A stretch of DNA of 51,375 bases. Source: Solirubrobacterales bacterium. GTDB lineage: Bacteria; Actinomycetota; Thermoleophilia; Solirubrobacterales; 70-9. Shown one piece after another: positions 10,859 to 20,704 of this stretch. Made by a program: the position numbers and the translations under genes. The stretch spans positions 1 through 51,375 of the forward strand of contig JAUQWL010000091.1 of NCBI GenBank assembly GCA_030835185.1, read 5' to 3'. How positions within the stretch are numbered: position 1 is the stretch's first letter; every line of letters begins with the position of its first letter. The notes beneath the pieces are model-generated. The model made no database searches. It was not told the origin of the DNA and saw only the letters and a program-made list of their open reading frames with translations.

Positions 10859-11412
10859 TTGACGACCTTCTCTCAGACGCCAAAGACCGGATGGACAAGT
10901 CCGTCGCCTCGACCCGGGGCGAATTCGCCACCGTCCGGACGGGCCGGGCTACTCCACACCTGCTCGATCGCATAATCGTCGATTACTACGGAGCTCAGAC
11001 CCCGTTGACACAGATGGCGAACATCGCCGCCACGGAAGCCCGGATGCTGACCGTCACGCCATACGACAAGACGGCGATCGGCACCATCGAGAAGGCGATC
11101 ATCGAGTCGGATGTCGGTTTGACGCCCTCCAACGACGGCAGCGTGATCCGGCTCAACATCCCCGACCTGACCGAAGAACGTCGCCGGGAGATGGTCAAGG
11201 TGGTCAACGGCGTAGCCGAGGACGGACGCATCGCCGTGAGAAACGTACGCCGTGACGTCATGACGGACCTGCGGGAGCTGAAAAAGGAAGGCGAAGCCGG
11301 TGCCGACGACGAGCACAGGGCCGAAGCGGCACTCCAGAAGCTGACCGACGAATCCATCGGAGAGATTGATTCCCTGCTGAAGGGCAAGGAAGAGGAAATC
11401 CTCGAGGTGTGA
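10855..11412 (+). CDS. frr: Ribosome recycling factor
   Basis: 185 aa; [41 protein letters not shown]. Confidence 0.97.
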   Translation: MIDDLLSDAKDRMDKSVASTRGEFATVRTGRATPHLLDRIIVDYYGAQTPLTQMANIAATEARMLTVTPYDKTAIGTIEKAIIESDVGLTPSNDGSVIRLNIPDLTEERRREMVKVVNGVAEDGRIAVRNVRRDVMTDLRELKKEGEAGADDEHRAEAALQKLTDESIGEIDSLLKGKEEEILEV

Positions 11413-12080
11413 GCACCCCTCGGTACGTTGCCATCATCACCGACGGAAACGGCCGCTGGGCGACAGAGCGCGGCCTGCCGGTACAGGAAGGGCACCGGGC
11501 CGGCGCCGACGTCGTCAAAGCCCGCCTCAGAGATGCCGCCGAGTTCGGCATCAGGGAGCTGACCGTCTTTTCCTTCTCGACTGAGAACTGGTCCCGTTCG
11601 CCCGAAGAAGTGAGCGGCCTCATGCAGATGTTCTCGGAGCGAATCGAGCGGGAGACACCGGAACTCCACGAAGAGGGCGTCAGGATGCGTTTCATCGGCC
11701 GCCGGGAGGGCATACCCGACGGTCTGGGGGTGCAGATGGACGAAGCCGAGGAAGTGACCGCGGCGAACGAGCGGATCACGCTCTTCATCGCCTTCAACTA
11801 CGGTGGTCGCGCAGAGATCATGGACGCCGCCTCCAGGTTCACCGGTGGTGACGAAGAGGATTTTCGCCGGCTTCTGTACGCGCCGGAGATGCACGACCCG
11901 GAACTGTTGATCCGGACCAGCGGCGAACAACGCATCTCCAACTACCTCCTCTGGCAATGCGCCTACTCGGAGTTCGTATTCAGGGATGAGTTGTGGCCCG
12001 ACTTCGACCGGGAGGCATTTGCCGACTCACTGGCCGAGTACGGCCGTCGCGAGCGCCGCTTCGGTTCACGGAGTGCCTGA
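11409..12080 (+). CDS. uppS: Polyprenyl (undecaprenyl) diphosphate synthase
   Basis: VAIITDGNGRWATERGLP..GHRAGADVV, ELTVFSFSTENWSRS, DPELLIRTSGEQRISNYLLWQCAYSEF. Confidence 0.95.
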   Translation: MSTPRYVAIITDGNGRWATERGLPVQEGHRAGADVVKARLRDAAEFGIRELTVFSFSTENWSRSPEEVSGLMQMFSERIERETPELHEEGVRMRFIGRREGIPDGLGVQMDEAEEVTAANERITLFIAFNYGGRAEIMDAASRFTGGDEEDFRRLLYAPEMHDPELLIRTSGEQRISNYLLWQCAYSEFVFRDELWPDFDREAFADSLAEYGRRERRFGSRSA

Positions 12081-12874
12081 TGGGCGAGACCGTGAAGCGG
12101 GTCCTCGTCGCCCTGCCGCTTATCGCCCTGGCGATCGCGATCGTGATCGCGGGCGGACCGTGGTTCGCGGGTGTGGTCACGATCCTCGGAATCATCGGCC
12201 TGCGGGAGTTCTTCGCCATGGCGGACGGCTATGCGCCGCTCCGGACGGCTGCGTACATCGGCCTTCCCGCCATGGTTGCGGCCGCCTGGCTGGGCACCTC
12301 GTTCAACGTCCTGATGTTCCTGGCGGTGCCGTTCCTGCTGGTCTTCATCGCTGCGATCCGGCGACCCGGCGTCGAAGGCGTGACCCGCTCGATGGCGATC
12401 ACGATCTTCGGACTGTTCTGGATCGGCATCCCGCTGGTCCATGCGGTACTCCTGCGTGAGCTTCCGGATCACGGTGCGGCCCTGGTGACCGACGTCCTGA
12501 TTGGAACCTTTGTCGCCGATACGGGCGCCTATGCGGTCGGCCGCATGTTTGGCTCGCACAAGCTCGCCCCGCGGCTCTCGCCGAACAAGACCGTCGAAGG
12601 CCTGATCGGCGGGATCCTGATCGGGACACTCGGTGTCTGGTGCGCCGGGCTGTACCAGGACTGGCTCTCCGGACCCGATGCCCTGATCCTCGGTGTCGCC
12701 GTCGCAACGCTCGCTGTGGTGGGAGATCTCTTCGTGTCGTTGATGAAGCGCGATCTCGGGACAAAGGACACCAGTAATCTGTTCGGACCGCACGGTGGTC
12801 TGCTCGACCGCCTCGACGCGGTTCTGTTCACCGTGGTGATCGGCTACTACGTTTCGATCGCCCTCGTTTACTGA
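12080..12874 (+). CDS. cdsA: Phosphatidate cytidylyltransferase
   Basis: ATG at 12080 overlapping the uppS stop. C-terminal signature GDLFVSLMKRDLGTKDTSNLFGPHGGLLDRLDAV. Confidence 0.94.
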   Translation: MGETVKRVLVALPLIALAIAIVIAGGPWFAGVVTILGIIGLREFFAMADGYAPLRTAAYIGLPAMVAAAWLGTSFNVLMFLAVPFLLVFIAAIRRPGVEGVTRSMAITIFGLFWIGIPLVHAVLLRELPDHGAALVTDVLIGTFVADTGAYAVGRMFGSHKLAPRLSPNKTVEGLIGGILIGTLGVWCAGLYQDWLSGPDALILGVAVATLAVVGDLFVSLMKRDLGTKDTSNLFGPHGGLLDRLDAVLFTVVIGYYVSIALVY

Positions 12875-12908
12875 TCCGGTCTTCCGGACCTGAGCCCCAA
12901 GCCCCCTG

Positions 12909-14054
12909 ATGAAGAAAATCGCGATACTCGGATCGACCGGATCCATCGGCCGTCAGGCGATGGAGATCGCGGCCTCGCGCGATGATCTCGAGGTAGTCGG
13001 GCTGTCGGTTGATTCGAACTGGCGCGAAGCCCTGACTCAGGCACGGGAATCGCGTGCCCGGTTCGTGGCGGTCGCCGATGCCGGAGCGGCCACGGAGGCC
13101 CGTAACTCGTTCGACGGAACGGTTCTGGAAGGCGAGGCGGGGGCAAGAACGCTGATCGCGGCCTGTGAGCCTGACATCGTGCTGAACGGCATCGTCGGTG
13201 CGGCTGGGCTGGGACCGACCATCGCGACGCTCAACGCCGGCATCGATCTGGCTCTGGCCAACAAGGAAAGCCTGGTGATCGGCGGCGAGCTGGTGACCGA
13301 ACTGGCTCGTGGTACCGGCAGCAGGATCCTGCCGGTCGACTCGGAGCACTCGGCGATCTTCCAGCTGCTCGCCGGAGAGTCCCGCGACGCGGTCGAGCGC
13401 ATTGTGCTGACCGCTTCGGGCGGACCCTTTCGCGGTCGCACCGACCTCAGCTCGGTGACCGTGGAAGAGGCCCTCGATCATCCGACATGGAGAATGGGCG
13501 GCCGGATAACGATCGATTCCGCCACCCTGATGAACAAGGGCTTCGAAATGATCGAAGCCCACCATCTCTTCGACGCTGCCTACGAAAAGATCGAGATCGT
13601 GGTCCACCCGCAGTCGATAGTCCACTCGCTCGTGGATCTTGTCGACGGAGCCACGCTGGCCCATCTCGGCCAGCCGGATATGCGGGTACCGATCGCCTTC
13701 GCCCTGGCCTGGCCCGAGCGAATCGGGACACCCGTGGAACGGCTCGACCTCGCCTCGATCGGCAACCTCGATTTCGAGGCACCCGACCCCGAGACCTTTC
13801 GCTGTCTGGAGCTCGCCCGTCAGGCCGGTCTGGCCGGCGGAATCTCGCCATGCGTACTCAATGCCTCGGATGAAGTCGCGGTCCGGGCCTTCCTCGACAG
13901 ACGGATCGGCTTCACCGATATCGCCGCGGTGATCGAGCGTGTGCTCGACGACGTCGGCACCGGTCCCGTACGTGACTTCCGTGAACTGTTCGCGATCGAC
14001 GAGGCTGCCCGCGAGCGCACCGAAGAGCTGGTCGGGGGGTTGAAGCAGGGATGA
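12909..14054 (+). CDS. dxr: 1-deoxy-D-xylulose 5-phosphate reductoisomerase
   Basis: KKIAILGSTGSIGRQAMEI, ALANKESLVIGGELV, LPVDSEHSAIFQ, LTASGGPFRG. Confidence 0.97.
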   Translation: MKKIAILGSTGSIGRQAMEIAASRDDLEVVGLSVDSNWREALTQARESRARFVAVADAGAATEARNSFDGTVLEGEAGARTLIAACEPDIVLNGIVGAAGLGPTIATLNAGIDLALANKESLVIGGELVTELARGTGSRILPVDSEHSAIFQLLAGESRDAVERIVLTASGGPFRGRTDLSSVTVEEALDHPTWRMGGRITIDSATLMNKGFEMIEAHHLFDAAYEKIEIVVHPQSIVHSLVDLVDGATLAHLGQPDMRVPIAFALAWPERIGTPVERLDLASIGNLDFEAPDPETFRCLELARQAGLAGGISPCVLNASDEVAVRAFLDRRIGFTDIAAVIERVLDDVGTGPVRDFRELFAIDEAARERTEELVGGLKQG

Positions 14055-15118
14055 GCTTTCTTCTCGCCTTCCTCGCCTTCGTCCTGCTGATCGTGCTCCA
14101 CGAGCTCGGTCACTTCGTTGCCGCCAAAGCGACCGGCATGCGGGTAGAGCGCTTTTTCCTGTTCTTTCCGCCGAAGCTGTTCTCGATCAGGCGCGGCGAG
14201 ACTGAGTACGGGGTGGGAGCCGTACCCCTCGGGGGCTTCGTGAAGATCACCGGCATGAACCCGGACGAAGAGCTTCCGCCGGAGGTCGCCTCCCGCGGCT
14301 ACTACCACCAGCCGGTCTGGAAGCGGATCGTGGTGATTGGAGCCGGACCGGCCGTCAACATCGCGATCGCGTTCGTGATCCTGTTCTTCCTCGCATTCGG
14401 GATACAGGAGTCGAGCGAGACCATCGACGAAGTCGCGGCGGGATCGCCGGCCGCGAGCAAGCTCGTCGCCGGTGACCGCATCCTTTCGGTCGACGGAGTG
14501 ACCGGGGACCAGACAGCGATCGCAGACCAGATCAACTCTCATTCATGCGCCGGCGAGCCGATCGACGGCTGCACCGCCGAAACCGCTGCGACCGTCGTCA
14601 TAGACCGCGGCGGTGCCGAGAGGACCATCGAGATCCGACCACGGTTCGATGCCGAAACCGACCGCAACCGGCTCGGCTTCGTGTTCGGCTCCGAACCGCT
14701 GAATCCGGGGCCGGCTGAGGCCGCCGGGATCGCCGTCGACTTCATGTGGCTGGTTACCTCGCGGACCGTCTCGACCCTTTCGAAGATCTACCAGTCGGAA
14801 AAGCGCGAGGAACTGTCCGGAGTCGCCGGCAGCTACGAGGTGACCCGCCAGGCAATAGACGTCGGCGCCCGCCAGGCACTCACTCTGGTCGCACTGATCA
14901 GCCTCTCCCTCGGCGTGATCAACCTCTTCCCCTTCCTGCCACTCGACGGAGGACACATCTTCTGGAGCCTCGTTGAGAAATTCCGGGGCAGACCCGTCCC
15001 GTTCGCGGTCATGGAAAGAGCCGGCGTCATCGGATTCGCGCTGGTTATCGGTCTCTTCCTGATCGGGCTGAGCAACGACATCGGCCGCCTGACGGGCGAA
15101 GGATTCAATCTCCGCTAG
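14051..15118 (+). CDS. Site-2 protease / RseP-type zinc metalloprotease with PDZ region
   Basis: VLHELGHFVAAK HEXXH motif, PLGGFVKITGM, LFPFLPLDGGHIFW. Confidence 0.93.
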   Translation: MSFLLAFLAFVLLIVLHELGHFVAAKATGMRVERFFLFFPPKLFSIRRGETEYGVGAVPLGGFVKITGMNPDEELPPEVASRGYYHQPVWKRIVVIGAGPAVNIAIAFVILFFLAFGIQESSETIDEVAAGSPAASKLVAGDRILSVDGVTGDQTAIADQINSHSCAGEPIDGCTAETAATVVIDRGGAERTIEIRPRFDAETDRNRLGFVFGSEPLNPGPAEAAGIAVDFMWLVTSRTVSTLSKIYQSEKREELSGVAGSYEVTRQAIDVGARQALTLVALISLSLGVINLFPFLPLDGGHIFWSLVEKFRGRPVPFAVMERAGVIGFALVIGLFLIGLSNDIGRLTGEGFNLR

Positions 15119-15166
15119 ATTTCGTCTGGCAGTTACCGGTAGAGAGGGACGAATGAAGGAGGAGCT

Positions 15167-16981
15167 GTGCCGACGACTGAGGTCCTGACTGAGTTTTCCG
15201 GAGGCCCGGGCTACGAACCCGATTCGAAGAACCTTTACGAAGCATTCCTCGAGACGGTCGCCCGGCAGGGGGACGCGCCGGCGATCGTCGCCGAGGAGGA
15301 AGGCGTCAGGTACTCCTGGAGCGAACTGGCGGAGCGGGTCAAGGCGATCGCCGGCGGGCTGAACTCGATCGGCCTGAGGCGCGGCGACACCGTCAGCTTG
15401 CTGATGGACAACCGTTCGGACTTCATCCCGACCGATCTCGCAGCAGTCTCGCTCGGGGCGGTGCCCTTCTCGATTTATCAGACCTCTTCGCCGGAGCAGA
15501 TCGAATATGTGCTCAGGGATTCGGCAGCCAAGGCGATCGTCATCGAACCCGGCTTCCTGCCGCGCCTGCGAGAGGTCAAGGACGGCCTGCCCGACCTCGA
15601 GCACGTGATCGTGCTCGGCGGCGAGGGCGGCACGATGAGCTACGACGAACTGATCAGACTCGATCCCGGCTTCGATCCCGGACCGATCGCTTCGGGGGTT
15701 ACGCTGGAAGACCCGCTGACCCTGATCTACACCTCCGGCACCACCGGTCCGCCGAAGGGCGTGACCCTGACCCACGGCAACCTGCTGAGAATGCTGAGCT
15801 CCGTCATGCAGGGCGTGATCGACCTTCCCGATACCGACGCGCGGGTGATCTCATGGCTTCCTGCCGCCCACATCGCCGAACGCGGAGCCAATTACTACTC
15901 GGCCGTCATGAAGGGCTTCGAAATCAACATCTGCCCGGATCCCAAGCGGATTGTCGAGTATCTGCCCAAGGTCCGGCCCACCTGGTTCTTCGCTGTTCCG
16001 AGGATCTGGGAGAAGCTCAAGGCGGGACTCGAAAGCATGCTGGCCGGCCTCCCCGACGAGCAACGCGAACAGGCGCAGGGGGGTCTCGACGCCGCAATCC
16101 AGAAGATCCGGCTAGAACAGGCCGGCGAAGAGGTTCCCGAGAAGATCGCGGCCGCCGCGGCCGCCGCAGACGAAGCGCTCTTTTCGGCCCTGCGCACGAA
16201 TCTCGGCTTCGACCAGTTTGTCGCGGTCAGTGTCAGCGCCGCCCCGATCCCGGTCGAGGTGCTCGAGTTCTTCCACGCGATCGGCATACCGATCGGCGAG
16301 CTCTGGGGAATGTCGGAAACCTGCGGAGTGATCACGATCAATCCGCCCGACCGGATCCGGATCGGCACCGTCGGCCCCCCGGTGCCGGGGACGGAGGTAA
16401 AGGTCGCCGACGACGGTGAGCTGCTCTGCCGCAGCCCGTATGTGATGCCCGAATACCGCAACCAGCCCGAAAAGACAGCCGAGACGATCGTCGACGGATG
16501 GCTCCACACCGGTGACATCGGCACCATAGACGAGGACGGCTACGTGACCATTCTCGACCGCAAGAAAGAGCTCATAATCAATGCGGCCGGCAAGAACATG
16601 TCCCCGGCCAACATCGAGGCTCACGTCAAGGCGGCCTCACCGCTGGTCAATCAGTGCGTGGCAGTCGGTGACGGTCGTCCTTACAATGTCGCGCTGATCG
16701 TGCTCGACCCCGACTTCACCCCGGGCTGGGCAGCCCAGAACGGACTCGAGGGTCTCTCGCTCGAGGAACTCGCGGAAAACGAGAAGGTGATCGCGGCGAT
16801 CCAGGAAGGCATCGACAAGGCAGCAACCAAGATGGCCAGGGTGGAACAGATCAAGAAGTTCACGATCATTCCCGGCGAGTGGCTTCCGGGCGGCGACGAG
16901 CTCACGCCGACCATGAAGCTCAAACGCAAGCCGATCTCGGAGAAATACCAGGCCGAGGTCGAAGCCCTCTACGCCGACTGA
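15167..16981 (+). CDS. Long-chain acyl-CoA synthetase (AMP-dependent ligase)
   Basis: GTG start with SD GAAGGAGG; LIYTSGTTGPPKGVTLTHGN, GELWGMSETCG, DGWLHTGDIG. Confidence 0.93.
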   Translation: MPTTEVLTEFSGGPGYEPDSKNLYEAFLETVARQGDAPAIVAEEEGVRYSWSELAERVKAIAGGLNSIGLRRGDTVSLLMDNRSDFIPTDLAAVSLGAVPFSIYQTSSPEQIEYVLRDSAAKAIVIEPGFLPRLREVKDGLPDLEHVIVLGGEGGTMSYDELIRLDPGFDPGPIASGVTLEDPLTLIYTSGTTGPPKGVTLTHGNLLRMLSSVMQGVIDLPDTDARVISWLPAAHIAERGANYYSAVMKGFEINICPDPKRIVEYLPKVRPTWFFAVPRIWEKLKAGLESMLAGLPDEQREQAQGGLDAAIQKIRLEQAGEEVPEKIAAAAAAADEALFSALRTNLGFDQFVAVSVSAAPIPVEVLEFFHAIGIPIGELWGMSETCGVITINPPDRIRIGTVGPPVPGTEVKVADDGELLCRSPYVMPEYRNQPEKTAETIVDGWLHTGDIGTIDEDGYVTILDRKKELIINAAGKNMSPANIEAHVKAASPLVNQCVAVGDGRPYNVALIVLDPDFTPGWAAQNGLEGLSLEELAENEKVIAAIQEGIDKAATKMARVEQIKKFTIIPGEWLPGGDELTPTMKLKRKPISEKYQAEVEALYAD

Positions 16982-16994
16982 AACGAAGGTTTCA

Positions 16995-18065
16995 GTGTCG
17001 GCCGACGCCGCGATCTTCGAACACATAGCGGTAACCCGCCTGCCTGAACTCCAGACTGCAGGCGGGATGTTCCGTGCCGCGACGAGGGTCGACTCGGTCG
17101 GTGAAGGCGCCCCCGATCCGAGCGTCCTCCGGGCCGGCGCAATCGTCCTGCTCGGCTTGCTCCGGGCCGACGAGGTCGGGTTGAAACACCCGTTCTCAAC
17201 CGGAGCGCTACGCACCCGGGTGCTGGGCGACCTCGGGGGGCCGGGGGTCGGCCCCGGAGAGCTGGGAATCGCGCTCTGGGCCGAATCCCGGGCCGACGGT
17301 GGCGCCGTGAGCGAAATTGCCGGGCTTGTCGAAGGCCGCGTGGCTGCCGCCGGTTTCGAACGGGTTCCCCTTGAGCAACTGGCCTGGCTCGTATCCGGAG
17401 TCGCCGAAGCTTCGGTGAGGGTCGGTGGTGGTCCCCGACTGGATTCCCTGCTCGACCGGGCCGAGCGGGCGCTCTCCGCCAGATTCAACACGCGCAGCGG
17501 CTTTGCACATGACCTCCACCACCGGATCGGTGGCGACCTGACACCGGTGTCCGCCCAGTTTCACTGCCTGACGGCGCTGTGTCACCTGGAACGTGCAGGA
17601 CACGACGGCCAGGCCGGCGAGCTGGCCGGCCGGCTTGCCGGGTCCCTGCTTGCAATCCAGCGCGATGACGGGTCCTGGCCCGGCATCGTCGACCCGAACC
17701 GGGGAGAGGCGGCCGCTTTCTATCCGGTGCTGACCGTGACCCAGGTCTCCCTGGCGCCGATATCACTGCGAAAAGCCGGTGAAATCGGAGTAGACGGCAA
17801 CCTGGGCGAAGCGTCGGCTGACTCGATCGCCTGGGCCCGGGGCAGGAACCGGCTCGGTTTCGACCTCGTCCACGAGCAGGAAGCCCGTCTCGACCGCGGG
17901 CTGATGCCGAAACGGGTTCCAGGAGCCGTTTCCCGCGGCTTCAGTGCCGCCGCGCGGCGGCTGCGCGGGCACCCGGTCGAACCGGAGAGATCCGACTTGA
18001 TCCTCGATCCGGACGTGTCCAGCGAGGATCTCGGCTGGCTGTTGGAGGCATGGGCCGGACGGTGA
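16995..18065 (+). CDS. Conserved hypothetical, possible alpha/alpha-toroid (prenyltransferase/squalene-oxidase repeat-like) protein
   Basis: GTG start; Q-W-like motif LAGSLLAIQRDDGSWPG followed by FYPVLTVTQVSLAPI. Family assignment is from motif resemblance only. Confidence 0.55.
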   Translation: MSADAAIFEHIAVTRLPELQTAGGMFRAATRVDSVGEGAPDPSVLRAGAIVLLGLLRADEVGLKHPFSTGALRTRVLGDLGGPGVGPGELGIALWAESRADGGAVSEIAGLVEGRVAAAGFERVPLEQLAWLVSGVAEASVRVGGGPRLDSLLDRAERALSARFNTRSGFAHDLHHRIGGDLTPVSAQFHCLTALCHLERAGHDGQAGELAGRLAGSLLAIQRDDGSWPGIVDPNRGEAAAFYPVLTVTQVSLAPISLRKAGEIGVDGNLGEASADSIAWARGRNRLGFDLVHEQEARLDRGLMPKRVPGAVSRGFSAAARRLRGHPVEPERSDLILDPDVSSEDLGWLLEAWAGR

Positions 18066-18093
18066 CGAGCCCGGGCTCCGGTACCCTCCACCT

Positions 18094-19350
18094 GTGGCAT
18101 CCAAACGACAGATATTCGTAGGCCGGGTTCCGGTCGGGGGCGGCGCTCCGGTGGTGGTCCAGACCATGACCAAGACGGAGACCGCGAACCTCGAAGCGAC
18201 CATGGAGCAGATCGAGAAGGTCACCGAAGCCGGTGCCGACGTCGTCCGCGTCGCCGTCCCCCGGGACAAGGACGTCGAAGCGTTGAAGACGATCGTCAAG
18301 CGTTCGCCGATTCCGGTGATCGCCGACATCCACTTCAACCACACGCTCGCGCTCAAGGCGATCGATGCCGGTGCCGACTGCATCCGTCTGAATCCCGGCA
18401 ACATCGGCGGGCGCGACAAGGTCGCAGAGGTGGCCGAACTGGCCAACCTGAAGGACGTGCCGATGCGGATCGGCGTCAACTCCGGATCGCTGCCAAAGCA
18501 CCTTCATGCGCTGGAGGCCGAGAACCCGACTGAAGCCCTGGTGACGGCCGCGGTCGAATTCGTCGCGCTGATGGAGAGTCTCGAATTCACCAACTTCAAG
18601 GTTTCGATCAAATCGACCAATGTGCCGGATACGATCGCCGCCAACCGGCTGCTCTCGGAAAAGATCCCCTATCCGATACACCTCGGCATCACCGAAGCCG
18701 GCACCAAGTGGTCCGGCTCGCTCAAGTCGGCGGTCGGCATGGGAGCGCTCCTGGCCGACGGCATCGGAGACACCATCCGGATCAGCCTGTCGACCTTCCA
18801 TGCCGAGGAAGAGGTCAAAGTCGCGTGGGAGATCCTCAAGGCGCTCAAATTGCGCGAGCGCGGACCGGTGCTGATCGCCTGCCCGACCTGCGGCCGCCTC
18901 CAGTTCGACATGGACGCGGTCGTCGCCGAAGTCGAACAGCGGCTCGAATCCTATGAAGAAGCGATCGAGGTCGCCGTGCTCGGTTGCGCCGTCAACGGAA
19001 TCGGCGAAGCCAAGCATGCCGACTTCGGCATCGCCGGAGCCAGGAATGAAGGCGTCGTCTTCGCCCACGGAAAGGCTCTGAAGAAGGTGCCCACCGCAAA
19101 GCTGGTCGACACCCTCTTCGAGCAGATTGACCTGTCGCTCGACCGCGATGGCGAGGTCCGCTTCGACGAAAAGGAGTCGGCAGAGGGTCAGGCCTGGGTG
19201 CAGAAGATCGAAGAAGAGAACGCCGGCGACCTGACTCCCGAGAAGATCGCCGCGATGGAGAAGGAGGCCGCTCTCAGCGACGAGGCCGACAAGCTCCTGG
19301 TCGACGAGAAAATCTCTCCGACCGCAGGACGCCGCTTCACCCGGGCGTAG
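18094..19350 (+). CDS. ispG: 4-hydroxy-3-methylbut-2-enyl diphosphate synthase
   Basis: GTG start; VQTMTKTETANLEATMEQI, IRLNPGNIG, LIACPTCGRLQFD, VAVLGCAVNGIGEAKHADFGIAG. Confidence 0.96.
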   Translation: MASKRQIFVGRVPVGGGAPVVVQTMTKTETANLEATMEQIEKVTEAGADVVRVAVPRDKDVEALKTIVKRSPIPVIADIHFNHTLALKAIDAGADCIRLNPGNIGGRDKVAEVAELANLKDVPMRIGVNSGSLPKHLHALEAENPTEALVTAAVEFVALMESLEFTNFKVSIKSTNVPDTIAANRLLSEKIPYPIHLGITEAGTKWSGSLKSAVGMGALLADGIGDTIRISLSTFHAEEEVKVAWEILKALKLRERGPVLIACPTCGRLQFDMDAVVAEVEQRLESYEEAIEVAVLGCAVNGIGEAKHADFGIAGARNEGVVFAHGKALKKVPTAKLVDTLFEQIDLSLDRDGEVRFDEKESAEGQAWVQKIEEENAGDLTPEKIAAMEKEAALSDEADKLLVDEKISPTAGRRFTRA

Positions 19351-19382
19351 GCGGGACTGGGCGCCTCCTCCTCGACCCGAAA

Positions 19383-19448
19383 CGGGTGGGATCGGGGTAC
19401 TGCCTCCTCGGCCCGAAACGTCGTCGGCAGCACCCCCGGTCCCACCCG
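19383..19448 (+). terminator. Large imperfect hairpin downstream of ispG (left repeat copy)
   Basis: CGGGTGGGATC(19383-19393) pairs with GGTCCCACCCG(19438-19448) including one G.U; GGGGT pairs with ACCCC; CTGCC pairs with GGCAG; loop of about 21 nt. Confidence 0.6.
19392..19441 (+). repeat. Left copy of an inverted intergenic repeat (about 50 bp)
   Basis: TCGGGGTACTGCCTCCTCGGCCCGAAACGTCGTCGGCAGCACCCCCGGTC. The reverse complement recurs near 22707-22756 with about 6 mismatches. Confidence 0.9.
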
Positions 19449-19459
19449 GAGGCAAGGGT

Positions 19460-20410
19460 CGGTGGGTATCACTCCCCGGAAGACCGCTGGCCAGCAGTGG
19501 TACAGCGCTCGCCCTGGCCGTTGTCGGATCCTCAGGCTCTCGCCAACAGCCGTGTGTCGGCTTCTCGAACCCCAAACGGACCCCTCGAAGCAGGTGTTTT
19601 CACCGTGGTCACCGGGGAGAGATCACTATCGCGCGACACTTGCGCCGGCTGGACCTGATCGGGCTGAACACCGCGCGTGGATCGCTGCGGGCCTTGTTCT
19701 CAAAGGTCGGCAAGGGTGGCACGCAGATCCGGACCGCGCGGCTCAGGAAGGGGCGCCTCGCGCCGCTCGGCCAGCCGATCAACTTCAATGGCCAGGTTCT
19801 GGTCAACCTTGGAGGGTCCACGAGGGACACCCGTCCGGGCAGGATCGATGTAGGACTCGAGGATCTGAGAACCGACAGGCGCTGGGTGGCGACTCAACAT
19901 CGGTCTCGCCACTGGTCCTTTACCGGAGCATTCTCAGATGTCCGCCTCGGTCCGCAGGTGAACGGACCGGTTCGCGACGGGCTCCAGATCGTCAACGCCG
20001 GCACCGATGCTGAAACTGAAGGACCTTGGGAACTGACGCTCCAGAAATGGGCCGGCAAGAGTTGGTCACCAGCCGGTGAAGGTCCCTTGAATTCGGGTGA
20101 TGGCAATGCTCAGGGGGGACTCGATCCAGTGGGAAGTCGGATCTGGGTGACCTGGCTTCAGAACGCTCCGGCCGTCAAGGGACTGTTTCCGACGACGATT
20201 CACGCCGCGTTGCTGGATCCCACGAACTCACACCTCGAGCGAGAGCTGCTCTTGTGGAGTGGCAGTTCGTTTGGTCCCGGCCCAACTCAGGCTGTCCAGT
20301 TCCGGGGCAAGCCCGCGTTTCTGTATCTGAGGCATCGCAGAACGCGGGGCTGCGTACGACGGTGAGAATTCCCAAGTGATTCGCAGCGCGACCGATCGCA
20401 TAGGAACATG
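19460..20410 (+). pseudogene. Probable decayed secreted-protein gene
   Basis: Coding-like sequence moves between frames. A signal-peptide-like LASSGTALALAVVGSSGS lies upstream of ORF 19640..20365. A frame shift near 20330 would restore ...GIAERGAAYDGENSQVIRSATDRIGT*, whose stop overlaps the next ATG. Confidence 0.5.
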
Positions 20411-20662
20411 ATCTTTGCTCTGGCCGGGCTTGCCCTCGGTGGGCTTTCCGGCTTCCCTGTCGGGAAGGTGTGGGCCGCAGTCGTTGTACTTCTCGCTCCA
20501 CTTCCTTTGTATCTGGGCGTCGCTCCAGGCCTGTGGGGAAACGGCTTCGGTGAAAACTGGCAGTACGCGATCCCGATCCGGATCATGCCCGTCTGCATCG
20601 GGTTCTACGCCGGCACGTTGATCAGGCGTGCCACCACGGTCGGTTCGCCGGAAGAACAATAG
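20408..20662 (+). CDS. Small hypothetical membrane protein (84 aa)
   Basis: Hydrophobic stretches MIFALAGLALGGLSG and VWAAVVVLLAPLPLYLGV; ATGA overlap with the restored frame of the upstream decayed gene. Confidence 0.5.
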   Translation: MIFALAGLALGGLSGFPVGKVWAAVVVLLAPLPLYLGVAPGLWGNGFGENWQYAIPIRIMPVCIGFYAGTLIRRATTVGSPEEQ

Positions 20663-20692
20663 GTCTGACGGTCCTGGGTCTCGGCACCCGGT

Positions 20693-20698
20693 TATACT
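20693..20698 (+). promoter_or_regulatory. Putative -10 hexamer TATACT of the toxin-antitoxin operon, 6 nt before ATG
   Basis: gttATACTTTtggtATG context; spacing suggests a leaderless transcript. Confidence 0.55.
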
Positions 20699-20704
20699 TT
20701 TGGT

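Noticed and set aside
12000-14000. Several 200-330 aa antisense ORFs over uppS, cdsA and dxr
   Set aside because: Each overlaps a clearly identified housekeeping gene; typical GC-rich artefacts.
17941-19575. 544-aa minus-strand ORF
   Set aside because: Antisense to ispG; peptide lacks domain signatures. Useful only because it displays the repeat sequence.
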